From the NCBI GenBank assembly GCA_964468355.1, contig CAYXSV010000034.1, positions 1-45,333 on the forward strand: DNA of 45,333 nucleotides. Reading direction: 5' to 3'. Source of the DNA: CAYSLZ01 sp964468355 (GTDB taxonomy: Bacteria; Patescibacteriota; Microgenomatia; UBA12405; JAHJSD01). Position numbers and translations under genes: made by a program. Below the pieces are notes generated by a model. The model saw only the letters and a list, made by a program, of their open reading frames with translations, was not told the DNA's origin and searched no databases. How positions within the stretch are numbered: position 1 is the stretch's first letter; the number at the start of each line of letters is the position of its first letter. Below, piece after piece: positions 15,912 to 24,502 of this stretch.

Positions 15912-16553
15912 ATGGCCTTTTGGGATAAATTAAAAATAATAGAAAAGATAAAATTAGACGGTTCCTATCAATCATTAATTGATAAAGCTGATTTCGATGT
16001 TGATTTTATTTTTCGGTCTTTTGCCGGATTATCTACTTGTGTTTTGGGAATGTCGGTTAATTCAGTACCAATAGTAGTCGGAGCAATGATTATTTCTCCT
16101 TTAATTTACTCGATTTTAATTCTACCGGCGTCAATTATTTGGAAAGATAAAGAAATATTTTTGGTCAATGTTAGGAATTTATTTTTAGAATTTTTTTTTG
16201 GGGTTATTATTTGTTATATTTTATCGTTTATTTTAAATATCAATATTCAAAATGTAGCAATAGTTTCTAGAATGGGTAATAATCCGATTATTTATTTTTT
16301 AGTTGCAATTCTTGCCGGTTCTTCTGCCGTTTTTAGTTTATTTAGCCCGGATGTATCTGAAGAACTAACCGGAGTTGCCGTATCAGTTGCTCTGGTTCCG
16401 CCGATAGCTGTTATGGGAATTGCTTTGGACAATTTTAGTACTGAATTTTTGTTAAAAGCGGGATCAAATTTGCTTTTAAACTTTTTGGGAATAGTTGTCG
16501 GCGCTTATCTAACTTTAAGGGTTTTTAAAAAACGCTTTAATATGTTAACATAA
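15912..16553 (+). CDS. DUF389 family membrane protein
   Basis: A 213-residue protein of the DUF389 family. After a short cytoplasmic start come several membrane segments. The family signature GMSVNSVPIVVGAMIISPL is near residues 45-63, and SVALVPPIAVMGIAL is near residue 160. The role is unknown. The ATG at 15912 is chosen over the upstream in-frame start at 15849, because the latter lies inside the excalibur gene and would add a non-hydrophobic tail with no family similarity. The next gene follows after 3 nt. Confidence 0.85.
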   Translation: MAFWDKLKIIEKIKLDGSYQSLIDKADFDVDFIFRSFAGLSTCVLGMSVNSVPIVVGAMIISPLIYSILILPASIIWKDKEIFLVNVRNLFLEFFFGVIICYILSFILNINIQNVAIVSRMGNNPIIYFLVAILAGSSAVFSLFSPDVSEELTGVAVSVALVPPIAVMGIALDNFSTEFLLKAGSNLLLNFLGIVVGAYLTLRVFKKRFNMLT

Positions 16554-16556
16554 AGT

Positions 16557-16892
16557 ATGTTAAACCTGTTTATTAAACTATTAATTAGAAGTTTTTCAGT
16601 AATTATTGCTTCTTATGCGGTTCCGGGAGTAAGAGTAGAGGATTTTGTAACAGCGGTTTTAGTTGCTTTGGTTTTGGCGGTTTTAAATACTGTGGTTAAA
16701 CCGGTTTTAGTTTTTCTAACTTTACCGATAAATATTTTTACCTTCGGTTTATTTATATTAGTGATAAACGGAGTGATAATACTTTTTGTCGATAGATTAG
16801 TTCCTCAGTTTACCGTTAATTCTTTTCTCAGCGGTTTAATTTTCAGTGTTATTTTATCAATAGTAAGTTCAGTATTGTTGAATTTGCGTTGA
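16557..16892 (+). CDS. Phage-holin-4-type (PF04020-like) membrane protein
   Basis: A 111-residue protein with four transmembrane helices, matching the widespread family annotated as phage holin superfamily IV: LLIRSFSVIIASYAVPGVRV, then LVLAVLNTVVKPVLVFLTLP and a hydrophobic end. Despite the name, this family is chromosomal in most bacteria and no phage genes lie nearby. It follows DUF389 after 3 nt and is co-transcribed with it. Confidence 0.85.
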   Translation: MLNLFIKLLIRSFSVIIASYAVPGVRVEDFVTAVLVALVLAVLNTVVKPVLVFLTLPINIFTFGLFILVINGVIILFVDRLVPQFTVNSFLSGLIFSVILSIVSSVLLNLR

Positions 16893-16895
16893 CTT

Positions 16896-16925
16896 TTGAC
16901 TTCTAAGAAATTTCTCTGTTATACT
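16896..16925 (+). promoter_or_regulatory. Promoter of the PEBP-family gene
   Basis: TTGACT (16896-16901), an 18-nt spacer and TATACT (16920-16925), with the -10 box ending 7 nt before the ATG at 16933; a leaderless-type arrangement. Confidence 0.65.
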
Positions 16926-16932
16926 GAATTTA

Positions 16933-17526
16933 ATGTCCACGAAAATTACTGTTCTTTTGATAGCTTTTTTGGGAATTAGTGTTTATTTGGGCATTCGCAG
17001 TTTTGGGGCTCAGATAAACCGGATGAGCGAGCTTAGACAGGACGATGCTCTTCGTCAGGAAGCACTTTTATCAGGAAAAGAGTTGAAAATGAAATTAACA
17101 AGCACTGCTTTTGAAAATGGTGAGATTATTCCGGAAGAATATACTTGTTTTGGCGCTGATATTAACCCTCGATTAGAAATATTGGATATTCCTAAAGAAA
17201 CAGAAAGTTTAGTTCTTATTTTTGATGACCCTGATGCCGTCGGCGGTGTATGGAATCACTGGCTGGTGTGGAATATTTCTCCTGATGTAAAAACAATTGG
17301 CATGCGGTCAATACCGAAGGGAGCAAATGTTGGGATGAATGATTTTGGTGAATTTGGGTACAGCGGTCCTTGTCCACCTTCGGACGAGCATCGGTATATG
17401 TTTCGCTTGTTTGCTTTAGATACATTGCTTGATTTAAGTTCTAGTGCAGACCGTGCTCAGCTTGAAGATCAAATGGAAGGACATATTCTTGCCAAGACCG
17501 GCTTAATGGGCCGGTTCGGCCGATGA
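16933..17526 (+). CDS. YbhB/YbcL-type PEBP family protein
   Basis: A 197-residue protein. An N-terminal membrane or signal segment (about residues 4-22) precedes a phosphatidylethanolamine-binding-protein fold. The family boxes are LTSTAFENGEIIPEEYTC, then LVLIFDDPDAVGGVWNHWLV (the DPDA and HW pocket residues) and GYSGPCPP, followed by HRYMFRLFALD. Bacterial YbhB-like proteins are small ligand-binding proteins with no settled substrate. Here the anchor would place it outside the membrane. Its 3' end overlaps the convergent DUF4340 gene by 24 nt. Confidence 0.88.
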   Translation: MSTKITVLLIAFLGISVYLGIRSFGAQINRMSELRQDDALRQEALLSGKELKMKLTSTAFENGEIIPEEYTCFGADINPRLEILDIPKETESLVLIFDDPDAVGGVWNHWLVWNISPDVKTIGMRSIPKGANVGMNDFGEFGYSGPCPPSDEHRYMFRLFALDTLLDLSSSADRAQLEDQMEGHILAKTGLMGRFGR

Positions 17527-18063
17527 ATTTTCGGTTTCAGGAGTTGGAGTCGGCTCAGCCCAGGAGTCCCGGATTATTTTACCTCTTAAGCTAAGGTTGG
17601 AAAGATATACTTTTTCTTCATTAGCAATTTTAAAGTAGGTTTTGTTAAATGACGGCCCCGGGTCACCAACCCAAATTTCAAAAATTTGATTATCATTGGC
17701 AAATATTTTAACTTTTACTGCCTGTTTTTTATCAAGACCAAAGTTTTCAAAATGTTTTTTGTTTTGAGAAACTAATTCCTTTTTTTCTAGCTTATTGAGC
17801 GCTTCTAATAAATCGTCTATTTTTTGCGAATCCGCTTTAATTTTATCTTCACTTTCTATTATCCAATTGCCATTTTTTTTTACAATTCTGACTGTCTGGT
17901 CTGATTCAATTTCAATTTTGTCTGCGCCGGATAAATTTCTTGCCGATTGGGTTTTAATAAGCTTTATTTCTTTTAATTCAAATTTCAAGTAGGCGAAAAT
18001 TCCTAAAAGCAAAATTAATACTGCCAAACTAATTGCAAAAGGGTCTTTGAAAAATTTAGACAT
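17503..18063 (-). CDS. DUF4340 domain-containing protein
   Basis: A 186-residue protein. One N-terminal membrane helix (residues 10-28) is followed by a DUF4340 domain with ADKIEIESDQTVRIVKKNGN, then the FGLDKKQAVKVKIF strand and VGDPGPSFNKTYFKI, and a Pro/Thr/Glu-rich tail. DUF4340 proteins are often the last gene of GldA/F/G-type ABC operons, as here: it overlaps the upstream GldG-like gene by 8 nt. It is probably extracytoplasmic and may assist the transporter (inference). Confidence 0.85.
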   Translation of the reverse strand: MSKFFKDPFAISLAVLILLLGIFAYLKFELKEIKLIKTQSARNLSGADKIEIESDQTVRIVKKNGNWIIESEDKIKADSQKIDDLLEALNKLEKKELVSQNKKHFENFGLDKKQAVKVKIFANDNQIFEIWVGDPGPSFNKTYFKIANEEKVYLSNLSLRGKIIRDSWAEPTPTPETENSSAEPAH

Positions 18064-19579
18064 TTAATTCTTCTTGCCAGTAAAAATTAAATTTTTTGCG
18101 CTGCCAGTTTATTACCCCGGCTAATATTAATAATAATACCGGTCCGGCTGCTAAACCGGCGTATTTATAAGTTTGTTTTTGCTGATCACTGATATCTTTT
18201 AAAGGATGTGAGGTAATTTGTTTGCTTCTTATGGCGATTAAGTCCTCGTCTTGGCTGAAGTAATCAATTAAGTTAAGTAAAAAATTAATATTTTCAGAGT
18301 TTGCTGAAGCTGATTGGTCGGTTATAAAGTCAGCGTCACTAATTACCGCCAGTTTAATTTTTCCAGAGGTGTCTTCATTAAAATAGCTTTGTTTTTTATT
18401 TAGATTTAATCCGGCCAAGGTGTATTGACCGGTGTCGGTTTTAAAATTCCACTCTTGGTCGGGAAAAATATTATTTATTTCGTCGGTTGTTTTGGCGGAA
18501 GGAGTTGTTTTCCAAAGGAACTCTGCTTCTTGGTTAATTTTAACCGGTGAAGCCCAAGGAAAAACAACTGATTCCATGGTTGAAGTTACCGGAACTTCTT
18601 GGTTGGCATTTTCCGATTTTGTTTTCACCCAAAACGGATAGGCAGTGATAAACCTGTTTTGTCCTGTTTGAAAATTAGCTACCGCCGATGAGGGATCAAG
18701 TATTAGTTTGTTTTCAATTTCAAAACCATAATGTTTTAACCAGTCGTCTAGGCCTAATTCCAGTTGTTGTCCAATTAAATTTTGGTCAATACTTATTTTG
18801 TCGAGAAGTAGTACCAAGCCTTTTCCGGTCATTAAAAATTCATCAAGTTTCTTTTGAATAGTTTCATCCATCTTTTCTTTGGGGCCGATAATTACTAATG
18901 TTTTCAGATTATCAAGTTTGACTTCGTCATCGGTTAAATCAACTTGTCTGGTTCGGTAATTAACTGAAGCTCCTTGGTTAAAAAGTGAAATTTGGTCTAA
19001 ATTGGCTTCGCCGGAACCGGTAGTTAATCCAATTTCATCTAATTTATCTTTTTGAAGCCGTTTAATGGTACTTGTTAGACGGTATTCAAGATTGTTAATT
19101 TCCTGCAGTGCGGGGACAATTTCTGTTTTTCCGGCATAGGAAACGGCTAGACCAAAATAACCCTTGACTATTTGATATTGATCACTTTTAACACTTGAAA
19201 ACTGGATCGGTGGTATACCTAATGATTGGGCTTCGCTTTCCGCCGCTTTACTTTTTTGTGGATTTTTAACAACAAACTTTATGTTAACTCCTCCTTGGCG
19301 GTCATACTGGTTTAAAGTGTGAATGACGGTTTCTTTTAAAGGTAGAAGCTGTGGGGGTAGATTGTCTGAAATATATGCTTTTATGGTGATTAAATCGTCA
19401 GTTTGGTTTAAGGTTTTTTTTGTAGCCGGGGATAAAGTGTGAATACCGGCGGCGGTCAAGTCAATACTTAAATGAATAAAATGGAAAATTAAATTAAGAA
19501 CAAATATGGCCAGAATGATATTGATAGTTGCTGCCCATAATTTGGTGTGTCGAAATTTTTTTATTTGATTAATGATCAC
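18056..19579 (-). CDS. GldG-like ABC-associated membrane protein
   Basis: A 507-residue protein with an N-terminal membrane helix (about residues 15-40), a long extracytoplasmic region, and a C-terminal helix (AGLAAGPVLLLILAGVINW). The region after the first helix, LSPATKKTLNQTDDLITIKAY, then YRLTSTIKRL and KTLVIIGPKEKMDE, matches the GldG/ABC-type auxiliary transport family. In Bacteroidetes GldG works with GldA and GldF in gliding; in other bacteria the same trio is of unknown substrate. It overlaps its neighbours on both sides. Confidence 0.85.
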   Translation of the reverse strand: MIINQIKKFRHTKLWAATINIILAIFVLNLIFHFIHLSIDLTAAGIHTLSPATKKTLNQTDDLITIKAYISDNLPPQLLPLKETVIHTLNQYDRQGGVNIKFVVKNPQKSKAAESEAQSLGIPPIQFSSVKSDQYQIVKGYFGLAVSYAGKTEIVPALQEINNLEYRLTSTIKRLQKDKLDEIGLTTGSGEANLDQISLFNQGASVNYRTRQVDLTDDEVKLDNLKTLVIIGPKEKMDETIQKKLDEFLMTGKGLVLLLDKISIDQNLIGQQLELGLDDWLKHYGFEIENKLILDPSSAVANFQTGQNRFITAYPFWVKTKSENANQEVPVTSTMESVVFPWASPVKINQEAEFLWKTTPSAKTTDEINNIFPDQEWNFKTDTGQYTLAGLNLNKKQSYFNEDTSGKIKLAVISDADFITDQSASANSENINFLLNLIDYFSQDEDLIAIRSKQITSHPLKDISDQQKQTYKYAGLAAGPVLLLILAGVINWQRKKFNFYWQEELNV

Positions 19580-20288
19580 GGCTTTTAAGTGAAATAATTG
19601 TTAACCAGATAAAAATACCAATCCAGGAAAGATAAAAAATTAGTCCGTTAAGAGGAAGGTGACCTCTAATTAAAAAACCAAAATGATAATTTAAACTTAT
19701 CGATGAAATTATAGTGGTTAAAAATTCAGGCAGTTGTTGTAGGACAATTTGTTGACCGGCAAAAAAATTAATCAGTAGAAAAAATATGCTTGTAATAAAA
19801 GCAATTATTGGATTGTCGGTTAAGCTTGAAAAAAATAAACCGGTTGACAAGTAACATCCGGCAATGAGCATTATTCCTAAATAACCTGATAAGATTACGC
19901 CAATATCCGGATTTCCAAGCATCAATACTAATACTACGGCCGGCGTAGTTAGAAATATACTAAAAAGTGAAAATATAAAACTTGACAAGAATTTGGCCAG
20001 AATTACTTTTGCTTCATTTACCGGAAGGGTTAAAAGTATTTCCCATGTCCGGTTTTTTTTCTCATCAGCAAATAAATTCATCGTAATTGCCGGAAGAAAG
20101 AAAAGGAAAAGAAAAGGGATTATGTCAAAAAGTGGAACCAGGGTTGCCTGATTTATTAAGAAAAAGTTTTGGAAGAATAACCATAAGCTAATTGTCGAAA
20201 AAAGACCGGCAAATATAAATCCAAGCGGTGAAACTAGATAGTTCAGATAAATTTCTTTAATTAGTAAAACGATAAAGTTATTTTTCAT
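19569..20288 (-). CDS. ABC-2-type permease, GldF-like
   Basis: A 239-residue permease with six hydrophobic helices. The cytoplasmic loop after helix 2 has the ABC-2 pattern MNLFADEKKNRTWEILLTLP, diagnostic for permeases of the GldF/NosY type. It overlaps the ATPase gene upstream by 11 nt and the GldG-like gene downstream by 11 nt, so all four genes are translated from one message. No substrate is indicated. Confidence 0.88.
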   Translation of the reverse strand: MKNNFIVLLIKEIYLNYLVSPLGFIFAGLFSTISLWLFFQNFFLINQATLVPLFDIIPFLFLFFLPAITMNLFADEKKNRTWEILLTLPVNEAKVILAKFLSSFIFSLFSIFLTTPAVVLVLMLGNPDIGVILSGYLGIMLIAGCYLSTGLFFSSLTDNPIIAFITSIFFLLINFFAGQQIVLQQLPEFLTTIISSISLNYHFGFLIRGHLPLNGLIFYLSWIGIFIWLTIISLKSRDH

Positions 20289-20973
20289 TTATGGTTTTTT
20301 GTTTAAATAATTTTTCCAATTCACCTTTTTTTAACTGGGTTATATTTTTTTCCGCAACAATTTTACCTTTATGAATTATGATGACTCGTTGGCATACAGC
20401 TTCGGCTTCAGAGAGAATATGAGTTGAAAAAATAACCGCTTTGTTTTTAGATAAACTGTGAATTAGATTTTTAATTTCATCTTGTTGGTTGGGATCCAGT
20501 CCAGAAGTCGGTTCATCCATAATTAATAGTTCCGGGTCGTGAATAAGGGCAGCGGCAAGTCCGACTCTTTGGCGGTAACCCCTTGATAAAGTTTGAATTT
20601 TTTGGTTGATAACAGTTTGAAGACCACATTTTTCAACTACAAAATTAACTTGTTTTTCTAATTTTTTAGAGTTTATTTTATGCATTTTAGCAATAAAAGT
20701 TAGATATTCTATTGGAGTAAAATTGAAATATAACGGGTTTTCTTCCGGTAAGTACCCGATTATCGAACGCGCTTTTTTCGGCTTTTTATTTTTAATAGTT
20801 ACTTCTCCGCTGTTCGGAGTTAAAAAACCGGTGAGAAGACGCATTGTTGTTGTTTTTCCGGCGCCGTTTGGACCGAGGAAGCCGATAACTTCTCCTTTTT
20901 TCAATTCAAAACTTATGTTGTCGACTGCTTTAATCGAACCAAAATGTTTAGATAAGTTTTTGACTTTTAACAT
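20278..20973 (-). CDS. ABC transporter ATP-binding protein, GldA-like
   Basis: A 231-residue ATPase with Walker A GPNGAGKTT (34-42), the signature LSRGYRQRVGLA (unusual LSRGY, with Tyr replacing the usual second residue of LSGGQ), Walker B LLIMDEPTSGLDP, and the H-loop FSTHILSEAEAV. It heads the four-gene operon. A TATAAA box (complement of 20979-20984) ends 5 nt before the ATG. The nested repeat at 20985-21050 adjoins this promoter, so the repeat may sit in or next to its -35 region. Confidence 0.92.
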   Translation of the reverse strand: MLKVKNLSKHFGSIKAVDNISFELKKGEVIGFLGPNGAGKTTTMRLLTGFLTPNSGEVTIKNKKPKKARSIIGYLPEENPLYFNFTPIEYLTFIAKMHKINSKKLEKQVNFVVEKCGLQTVINQKIQTLSRGYRQRVGLAAALIHDPELLIMDEPTSGLDPNQQDEIKNLIHSLSKNKAVIFSTHILSEAEAVCQRVIIIHKGKIVAEKNITQLKKGELEKLFKQKTINEK

Positions 20974-20984
20974 GTTAGTTTATA

Positions 20985-21050
20985 AACGCAAACTAAAGTT
21001 TGCTAATACGATGAAATAAACGGTGTATTAGCAGGCTTTAGCCTGCGTTA
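20985..21050. repeat. Nested inverted-repeat element, copy 1
   Basis: The element has two arms, AACGCAAACTAAAGTTTGC followed by TAATACG, and a facing TATTAGCAGGCTTTAGCCTGC followed by GTT. Each arm is itself an inner palindrome (CAAACT-aa-AGTTTG; CAGGCT-tt-AGCCTG) and the arms are inverted relative to each other around a 15-nt spacer. This is the layout of REP/BIME or short MITE elements. A related copy lies at 33346-33423. Confidence 0.85.
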
Positions 21051-21103
21051 ATACTATTATAAAAATCTGTCGTAATTTGTCAACAATCAGCTTGATTTGC
21101 TTG

Positions 21104-21961
21104 TTACAATCGTTTGATCCAATGGGGGTTGTCGATAACATTAAGGTCAAGGTAAACTTTTTTATTGGTTATCAACTCAAGTTCTTTTCTAGCCAGAGTG
21201 CCAATTTCTTTTAACGTTTGTCCTTTTTTGCCGATAATAATCGGTTTATACTGTTCGTCAATAGTTACAATTTCCGCTTCTATATAATAAAGGGTATTTT
21301 TATCTTTAATCTGTTTTACGTTAACGGTCAGACGATAAGGTACTTCCTGGTAAAGAACCATAAATGCTTTTTCTCTAATAATTTCGGCGATAAAATCTTT
21401 AGGAGTGATATTAATTGCCGGAAAGGCCTGATAATTATCAGGATTAAAAAGGGGTTTACCTTCCGGAAGATGTTTAAAAATTAAATCTTTTAATTGGTCG
21501 AGATTATTTTTATGAAGGGCGGATATCTCTATCCAGTCGTCAAACTCGTCTTCTAAAAATTTATATTGATAAGTATAATCCGGTTTTTTTACGTCAATTT
21601 TATTTAAAGCGATAATTTTTGGTTTATCTATTTTTCTAACTATACCTAATACCTTATTTTCTTCATCTCCTCTTTTGCGCGTATGATCAACGAGATAGAT
21701 AATTAAGTCGGAAGTGGATAAGTTTTTTTTTGCTTGTGGATTAATTTTTTTACTTATTGGGCCTTTAATTTTAGCAAAGACGCCGGGAGTATCCATAAGA
21801 ATTATTTGTCCACGCTCATCCCAATAGACACCTTGAATAATTTTTCTTGTTGTTTGTGGCTTTTTGGTAACTATTGATATTTTCTGGCCGATAATGGCAT
21901 TAACAAGGGTTGATTTCCCCGTGTTTGGTCGACCGACAACAGCAACTCTTCCGATTTTCAT
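21104..21961 (-). CDS. era: GTPase Era
   Basis: A 285-residue GTPase. The G1 motif is GRPNTGKS (10-17), G3 is DTPG (57-60) and G4 is NKID (120-123). The C-terminal KH domain contains IIGKKGQTLKEIGTLARKEL. Era binds the 3' end of 16S rRNA and helps mature the small subunit. The start is supported by TATAAT (complement of 21968-21973), 6 nt before the ATG, so the message is probably leaderless. It is divergent from lon. Confidence 0.95.
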   Translation of the reverse strand: MKIGRVAVVGRPNTGKSTLVNAIIGQKISIVTKKPQTTRKIIQGVYWDERGQIILMDTPGVFAKIKGPISKKINPQAKKNLSTSDLIIYLVDHTRKRGDEENKVLGIVRKIDKPKIIALNKIDVKKPDYTYQYKFLEDEFDDWIEISALHKNNLDQLKDLIFKHLPEGKPLFNPDNYQAFPAINITPKDFIAEIIREKAFMVLYQEVPYRLTVNVKQIKDKNTLYYIEAEIVTIDEQYKPIIIGKKGQTLKEIGTLARKELELITNKKVYLDLNVIDNPHWIKRL

Positions 21962-22074
21962 ATGTTAATTATAGCGTATATTGACATATTGTTTTTTTCT
22001 ATTTAACATACTTAGTGGCAGTCAAATATTGAACTCTTTACTTTTAGCAAATAATTTGTTAGACTGCTAATAAT

Positions 22075-24492
22075 ATGTCAGTTTTATTACCAAACAAACC
22101 TAACAAAGAAAAGAAAACAATTGAAGAAGAGAAGCTTCCGCTTATTCCGGTACGGAATATGGTTCCTTTTCCCGGAGTTGAGTTTCCGGTTATTTTCGGA
22201 CGGACAATGTCGGTCAATGCCTTAATGGAGGCCTTTGATAAAGAAGAGGAAGAAAACCTAGTTATAATTGCCGCCCAAAAAAATCCTCAAATTGATGAAC
22301 CGAATCCGGATGATATTTATTCGGTAGGCGTAGTTTGTCGTGTTGAGCATGTTGTAAGGGTTGACGGAACAGTTCATGCCGCTTTTACCGGGTTGGCTAG
22401 AGCCAATATTGATCAATATGTCGATAACCCTTCTTATCTTGAGGTAATTGTTTCTCAATTTCAGACGGAAGTTAGTGAACGTAAAGAAATTAGGATTGTC
22501 GTTGATCAAATGTTAGGGCTGGTTCGTAAGGCCTTTAATCTTGGTAAAGGATTTGATCCTGAAATATTACAAAAACTGAGTACCGGTGAAAAAGTAAATT
22601 TAATGCAGTTAACTGATCAAGTTTCTTTTGCTTTAAGCGCCTCAGTTAAAGAAAAACAAGGAATTCTTCAAACAAAAACGCTTAAAGAAAGAATTAAATT
22701 AGTCAGTGAAAGATTATCCCACGAGATTAAAGTTTTAAAACTTGATCATTCTATTGAAAGAAAGACCAAGGATAAGTTTGAGAAAAAAATGAAGCAGTCA
22801 GTTCTTGAAGAAAGGAAAAAAGCAATTGACCGGGAATTAGAAAAGTTAGGCGTAGATGCCGGTGGACGAAGTGAAATTAAAGAATTAAAAAAGAAAATTG
22901 AAAAATCAAACATGCCTAAGAAAGTCCGCCAACAAGCAAATAAAGAATTAGAACGGTTGGCAAAAATGTCTCCTTACGCCCCCGGTGCAAGTTATATTCG
23001 TTCATATATTGAAATTTTGGTTGAAATGCCCTGGCAAAGAAAAGGCAAAAAAAAAGTAAGTATTAAAAAAGCCAAAAAAATACTTGATAAAGATCATTAC
23101 GGTTTAAAAAAAGTAAAAGAAAGAATACTTGAGCATTTAGCGGTAATGAAGCTAAGAAGAAAGAATTATAAAAGTAATAAAAAAATAAAACAAAAAACGG
23201 ATTCTAATGGGACACCGAATATTATTTGTTTTATTGGTCCGCCGGGAGTAGGTAAAACTTCAATCGGTAAATCAATAGCCAAAGCTTTGGACCGGGATTT
23301 TGTCAGAATTTCATTAGGTGGAATTCGTGATGAAGCAGAAATAAGAGGTCACCGGAGAACTTATGTCGGGTCGATGCCGGGTAGGATAATTCAAGGCATT
23401 AAAAACGCCGGTTCAAAAGATCCGGTTTTTATGCTTGACGAAATTGATAAGGTTGGCAGCGATTTTAGAGGCGACCCGAGTGCTGCTTTGCTGGAAGCGT
23501 TGGACCCGGAGCAAAATAAGGAATTTTCTGACCATTATTTAGAAGTACCTTATGATTTATCGGAAGTTTTCTTTATTTTAACCGGTAACGTTACCGATAC
23601 AATCCCGGCTCCACTTCAGGACAGGTTGGAAATAATTAGATTTCCCGGATATACAGAAGAAGAAAAATTAAACATTGCTAAAAAATATCTTTTTCCGAGA
23701 CAGCTTGCCGGGCACGGCTTATCTAGTAAAGATTTAGTTCTTAGTGATAAATTAATAAAAGATTTGATTGGTAAATATACTCGTGAAGCCGGTGTGCGGA
23801 ACTTGGAAAGGATGATTGCTAAATTATGCAGAAAAGTTGCAATGAGAAAGGCCGAGGACAAAAAAATAAAACCTGATATGAATATTCAAACTGCCCATCG
23901 GCTACTTGGACCGCCTAAATTCAGTCATCAAATTAAAGAAAAAGAAGATGAAAGTGGAGTTTCAACCGGCTTGGCCTGGACAGAGTCAGGCGGGGAAATT
24001 CTATTTATTGAGGTAGCTTTAATGCCGGGTAAAGGAGAGCTGACTTTAACCGGCCAGTTAGGTGATGTAATGAAGGAGTCGTGTAAGGCGGCACTGTCTT
24101 ATGTAAGAAGTAATTGGGAAAAGTTAGGTGTTGAAAACGAAAATTTTGCTCAAAAACATGATTTTCACATCCATGTTCCTGAGGGGGCGGTACCAAAAGA
24201 CGGGCCTTCAGCCGGGGTAGCGATTGCCACTGCTTTAGTATCCGCATTAACCAATAAAAAAGTCAAGCGCAATGTCGGGATGACCGGAGAAATTACACTT
24301 CGAGGAAGGGTCCTTGAGGTCGGCGGGATAAAAGAAAAAGTGTTGGCGGCTCACCGGTCTGAACTAAAAAAAGTTATTTTACCCAAAAAAAATAAAAAAG
24401 ACTTGCGTGACGTCCCCAAAGAAGTTAAAAATGAGCTGGAGTTTATTTTTGCTGATCAACTTTCAGATGTGCTTGATGAATCAATAGTGTAA
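22075..24492 (+). CDS. lon: ATP-dependent Lon protease (LonA)
   Basis: An 805-residue protein with the LonA layout. An N-terminal LAN domain (LPLIPVRNMVPFPGVEFPV) is followed by a helical linker and a AAA+ module with Walker A GPPGVGKTS. The C-terminal protease carries the catalytic dyad Ser712 (in PKDGPSAG) and Lys755 (in GGIKEKVLAA), 43 residues apart as in E. coli. It degrades misfolded and regulatory proteins. An insertion in the linker is rich in Lys/Arg (KGKKKVSIKKAKK). It is divergent from era. Confidence 0.96.
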   Translation: MSVLLPNKPNKEKKTIEEEKLPLIPVRNMVPFPGVEFPVIFGRTMSVNALMEAFDKEEEENLVIIAAQKNPQIDEPNPDDIYSVGVVCRVEHVVRVDGTVHAAFTGLARANIDQYVDNPSYLEVIVSQFQTEVSERKEIRIVVDQMLGLVRKAFNLGKGFDPEILQKLSTGEKVNLMQLTDQVSFALSASVKEKQGILQTKTLKERIKLVSERLSHEIKVLKLDHSIERKTKDKFEKKMKQSVLEERKKAIDRELEKLGVDAGGRSEIKELKKKIEKSNMPKKVRQQANKELERLAKMSPYAPGASYIRSYIEILVEMPWQRKGKKKVSIKKAKKILDKDHYGLKKVKERILEHLAVMKLRRKNYKSNKKIKQKTDSNGTPNIICFIGPPGVGKTSIGKSIAKALDRDFVRISLGGIRDEAEIRGHRRTYVGSMPGRIIQGIKNAGSKDPVFMLDEIDKVGSDFRGDPSAALLEALDPEQNKEFSDHYLEVPYDLSEVFFILTGNVTDTIPAPLQDRLEIIRFPGYTEEEKLNIAKKYLFPRQLAGHGLSSKDLVLSDKLIKDLIGKYTREAGVRNLERMIAKLCRKVAMRKAEDKKIKPDMNIQTAHRLLGPPKFSHQIKEKEDESGVSTGLAWTESGGEILFIEVALMPGKGELTLTGQLGDVMKESCKAALSYVRSNWEKLGVENENFAQKHDFHIHVPEGAVPKDGPSAGVAIATALVSALTNKKVKRNVGMTGEITLRGRVLEVGGIKEKVLAAHRSELKKVILPKKNKKDLRDVPKEVKNELEFIFADQLSDVLDESIV

Positions 24493-24502
24493 AATATTTT
24501 TA

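Noticed and set aside
16557..16892. A prophage, suggested by the holin-like name
   Set aside because: The family is common in chromosomes and no other phage gene is present in the window.
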